Assembly: GCA_020343475.1 (NCBI GenBank)
Contig: CP070796.1
Location: forward strand, 2,745,332 to 2,780,602
DNA from: Candidatus Zixiibacteriota bacterium
GTDB taxonomy: Bacteria; Zixibacteria; MSB-5A5; GN15; PGXB01
DNA length: 35,271 nucleotides
Direction of reading: 5' to 3'
Each line of letters starts with the position of its first letter. The stretch's first letter is position 1. The notes under the pieces were generated by a model that did no database searches, had not been told where the DNA came from, and saw only the letters and a program-made list of their open reading frames with translations. Positions 34,618 to 35,271 of this stretch are shown here, one piece after another. The position numbers were made by a program, and so were the translations under genes.

Positions 34618-35271
34618 TCAGTTCTTGATACCCAGCACGTCCAGAAGAAAAGCGTATTCGAACGCATATTCCCTCAAACGTTCATACCGCCCCGATACAC
34701 CGCCGTGCCCGGCTTCCATCGTAATCTTAAATATTGCCGCGTTATCGCCTGAATTATTGGCGCGGAGTTTGGCGGTCCATTTGGCCGGCTCCCAGAACTG
34801 CACCCTGGTGTCATTCAGGCTGGTGGTAATCAGAATATGGGGATACACCTTGGCTCCAACATTGTCATAAGGAGAGTACGACAGCATATAGTTGAAATAT
34901 TCTTCTTCATTTGGATTACCCCACTCTTCATACTCAATCACCGTCAGCGGCAGGGAGGGATCCAGCATGGTGTTCATCAGATCCACGAACGGCATTTCCG
35001 CAACCACCACCCTGCACAGATCGGGCCGCATATTGGCAACCGCGCCGACCAGAAGCCCCCCGGCGCTGCCGCCGGAAATAATCAGCTTGTCGCTCGAAGT
35101 GTACTTCTCGGCAATCAAATGTTCCGCCGCCGCGATGAAATCCGTGAAGGTTTTTTTCTTGTTGAGCAGTCTGCCGTCCTCATACCAGTACCGGCCCATT
35201 TCGCCGCCGCCGCGGACGTGCGCCACCGCGAAGATGAAGCCGCGGTTAAGCAGGCTTAACCGGTTTGACGA
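34618..35271 (-). CDS. Prolyl oligopeptidase family (S9A) peptidase, C-terminal part (5' end outside window)
   Basis: The catalytic domain of an S9A serine peptidase, like oligopeptidase B. About 217 residues are visible, and the frame stays open to the window edge (SSNRLSLLNRGFIFAVAHVRGGGE), so the N-terminal propeller is outside; the GTG at 35226 is not the true start. The triad is readable: Ser in ISGGSAGGLL, Asp in SLNDTRVQFW and His in EAGHGGVSG. The AHVRGGGEMGRYWYEDGRLL stretch is a family signature. It would cleave short peptides after specific residues. The gene converges on the peroxiredoxin gene, and the bidirectional terminator lies between them. Confidence 0.95.
   Translation of the reverse strand, partial: SSNRLSLLNRGFIFAVAHVRGGGEMGRYWYEDGRLLNKKKTFTDFIAAAEHLIAEKYTSSDKLIISGGSAGGLLVGAVANMRPDLCRVVVAEMPFVDLMNTMLDPSLPLTVIEYEEWGNPNEEEYFNYMLSYSPYDNVGAKVYPHILITTSLNDTRVQFWEPAKWTAKLRANNSGDNAAIFKITMEAGHGGVSGRYERLREYAFEYAFLLDVLGIKN

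Overview
The window appears to be chromosomal DNA from a diderm (Gram-negative-type) bacterium of moderate GC content. It carries several outer-membrane-type proteins (a patatin fused to an Omp85 barrel, a FadL/PorV-like protein and another barrel candidate), a minor-pilin operon and many signal peptides. Housekeeping genes (secA, lon, ychF, nfo, gyrB, a YjeF-type NAD(P)HX repair enzyme) are intact or cut only by the window edge. I see no rRNA, tRNA, insertion sequence, phage gene or CRISPR array. The gene mix would fit an uncultured FCB-like lineage such as Zixibacteria, but that is an impression, not something the sequence proves.

Layout. 1-6700 (+): the end of secA, a thioredoxin-type arsenate reductase, a possible 49-residue ORF, a canonical M16 peptidase pair (HxxEH subunit plus R/Y subunit, joined TGATG), an outer-membrane-like protein and an alpha/beta hydrolase. 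6726-13882 (-): ychF, lon, the NAD(P)HX repair gene and an SDR dehydratase/epimerase, with nfo upstream. 14308-18108 (+): a PilV-PilW-PilW-PilX-like minor-pilin operon whose two PilW genes are tandem paralogues, closed by a strong terminator. 18153-20889 (-): a second M16 pair in which both subunits have lost their key residues. 21000-23731 (-): an operon of SpoU-type RNA methyltransferase, DUF4097-like protein and FadL/PorV-like protein, with its own terminator. 23800-26415 (+): the divergent patatin-Omp85 gene. 26416-28192 (+): a roughly 410-nt structured, apparently non-coding interval with promoter, operator-like palindrome and terminator-like hairpin, then three small unrecognised genes. 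28278-30604 (+): a DUF721/DciA-like gene and gyrB. 30605-34523 (+): small single genes separated by terminators: a VOC protein, a degenerate HD-domain protein, a tandem DsrC/TusE-like protein, an exported acidic helical protein and an exported Bcp-type peroxiredoxin. 34618-35271 (-): the C-terminal part of an S9 prolyl oligopeptidase.

Main points of interest. (1) Three unrelated genes (ychF, the degenerate M16 gene, the DUF721 gene) have promoters of form TTGCRA-N17-TAWWAT placed only 6-8 nt before the ATG, which predicts leaderless mRNAs. (2) The second M16 pair is predicted to be catalytically dead in both subunits. (3) A tandem-duplicated DsrC-like protein lacks the catalytic C-terminal cysteine, has a CysB-like residue only in its first repeat, and sits behind a near-perfect CRP-type palindrome. 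(4) The interval between the patatin gene and the small genes may encode a new structured RNA. Coding assignments rest on protein motifs read by eye; no database search was run.
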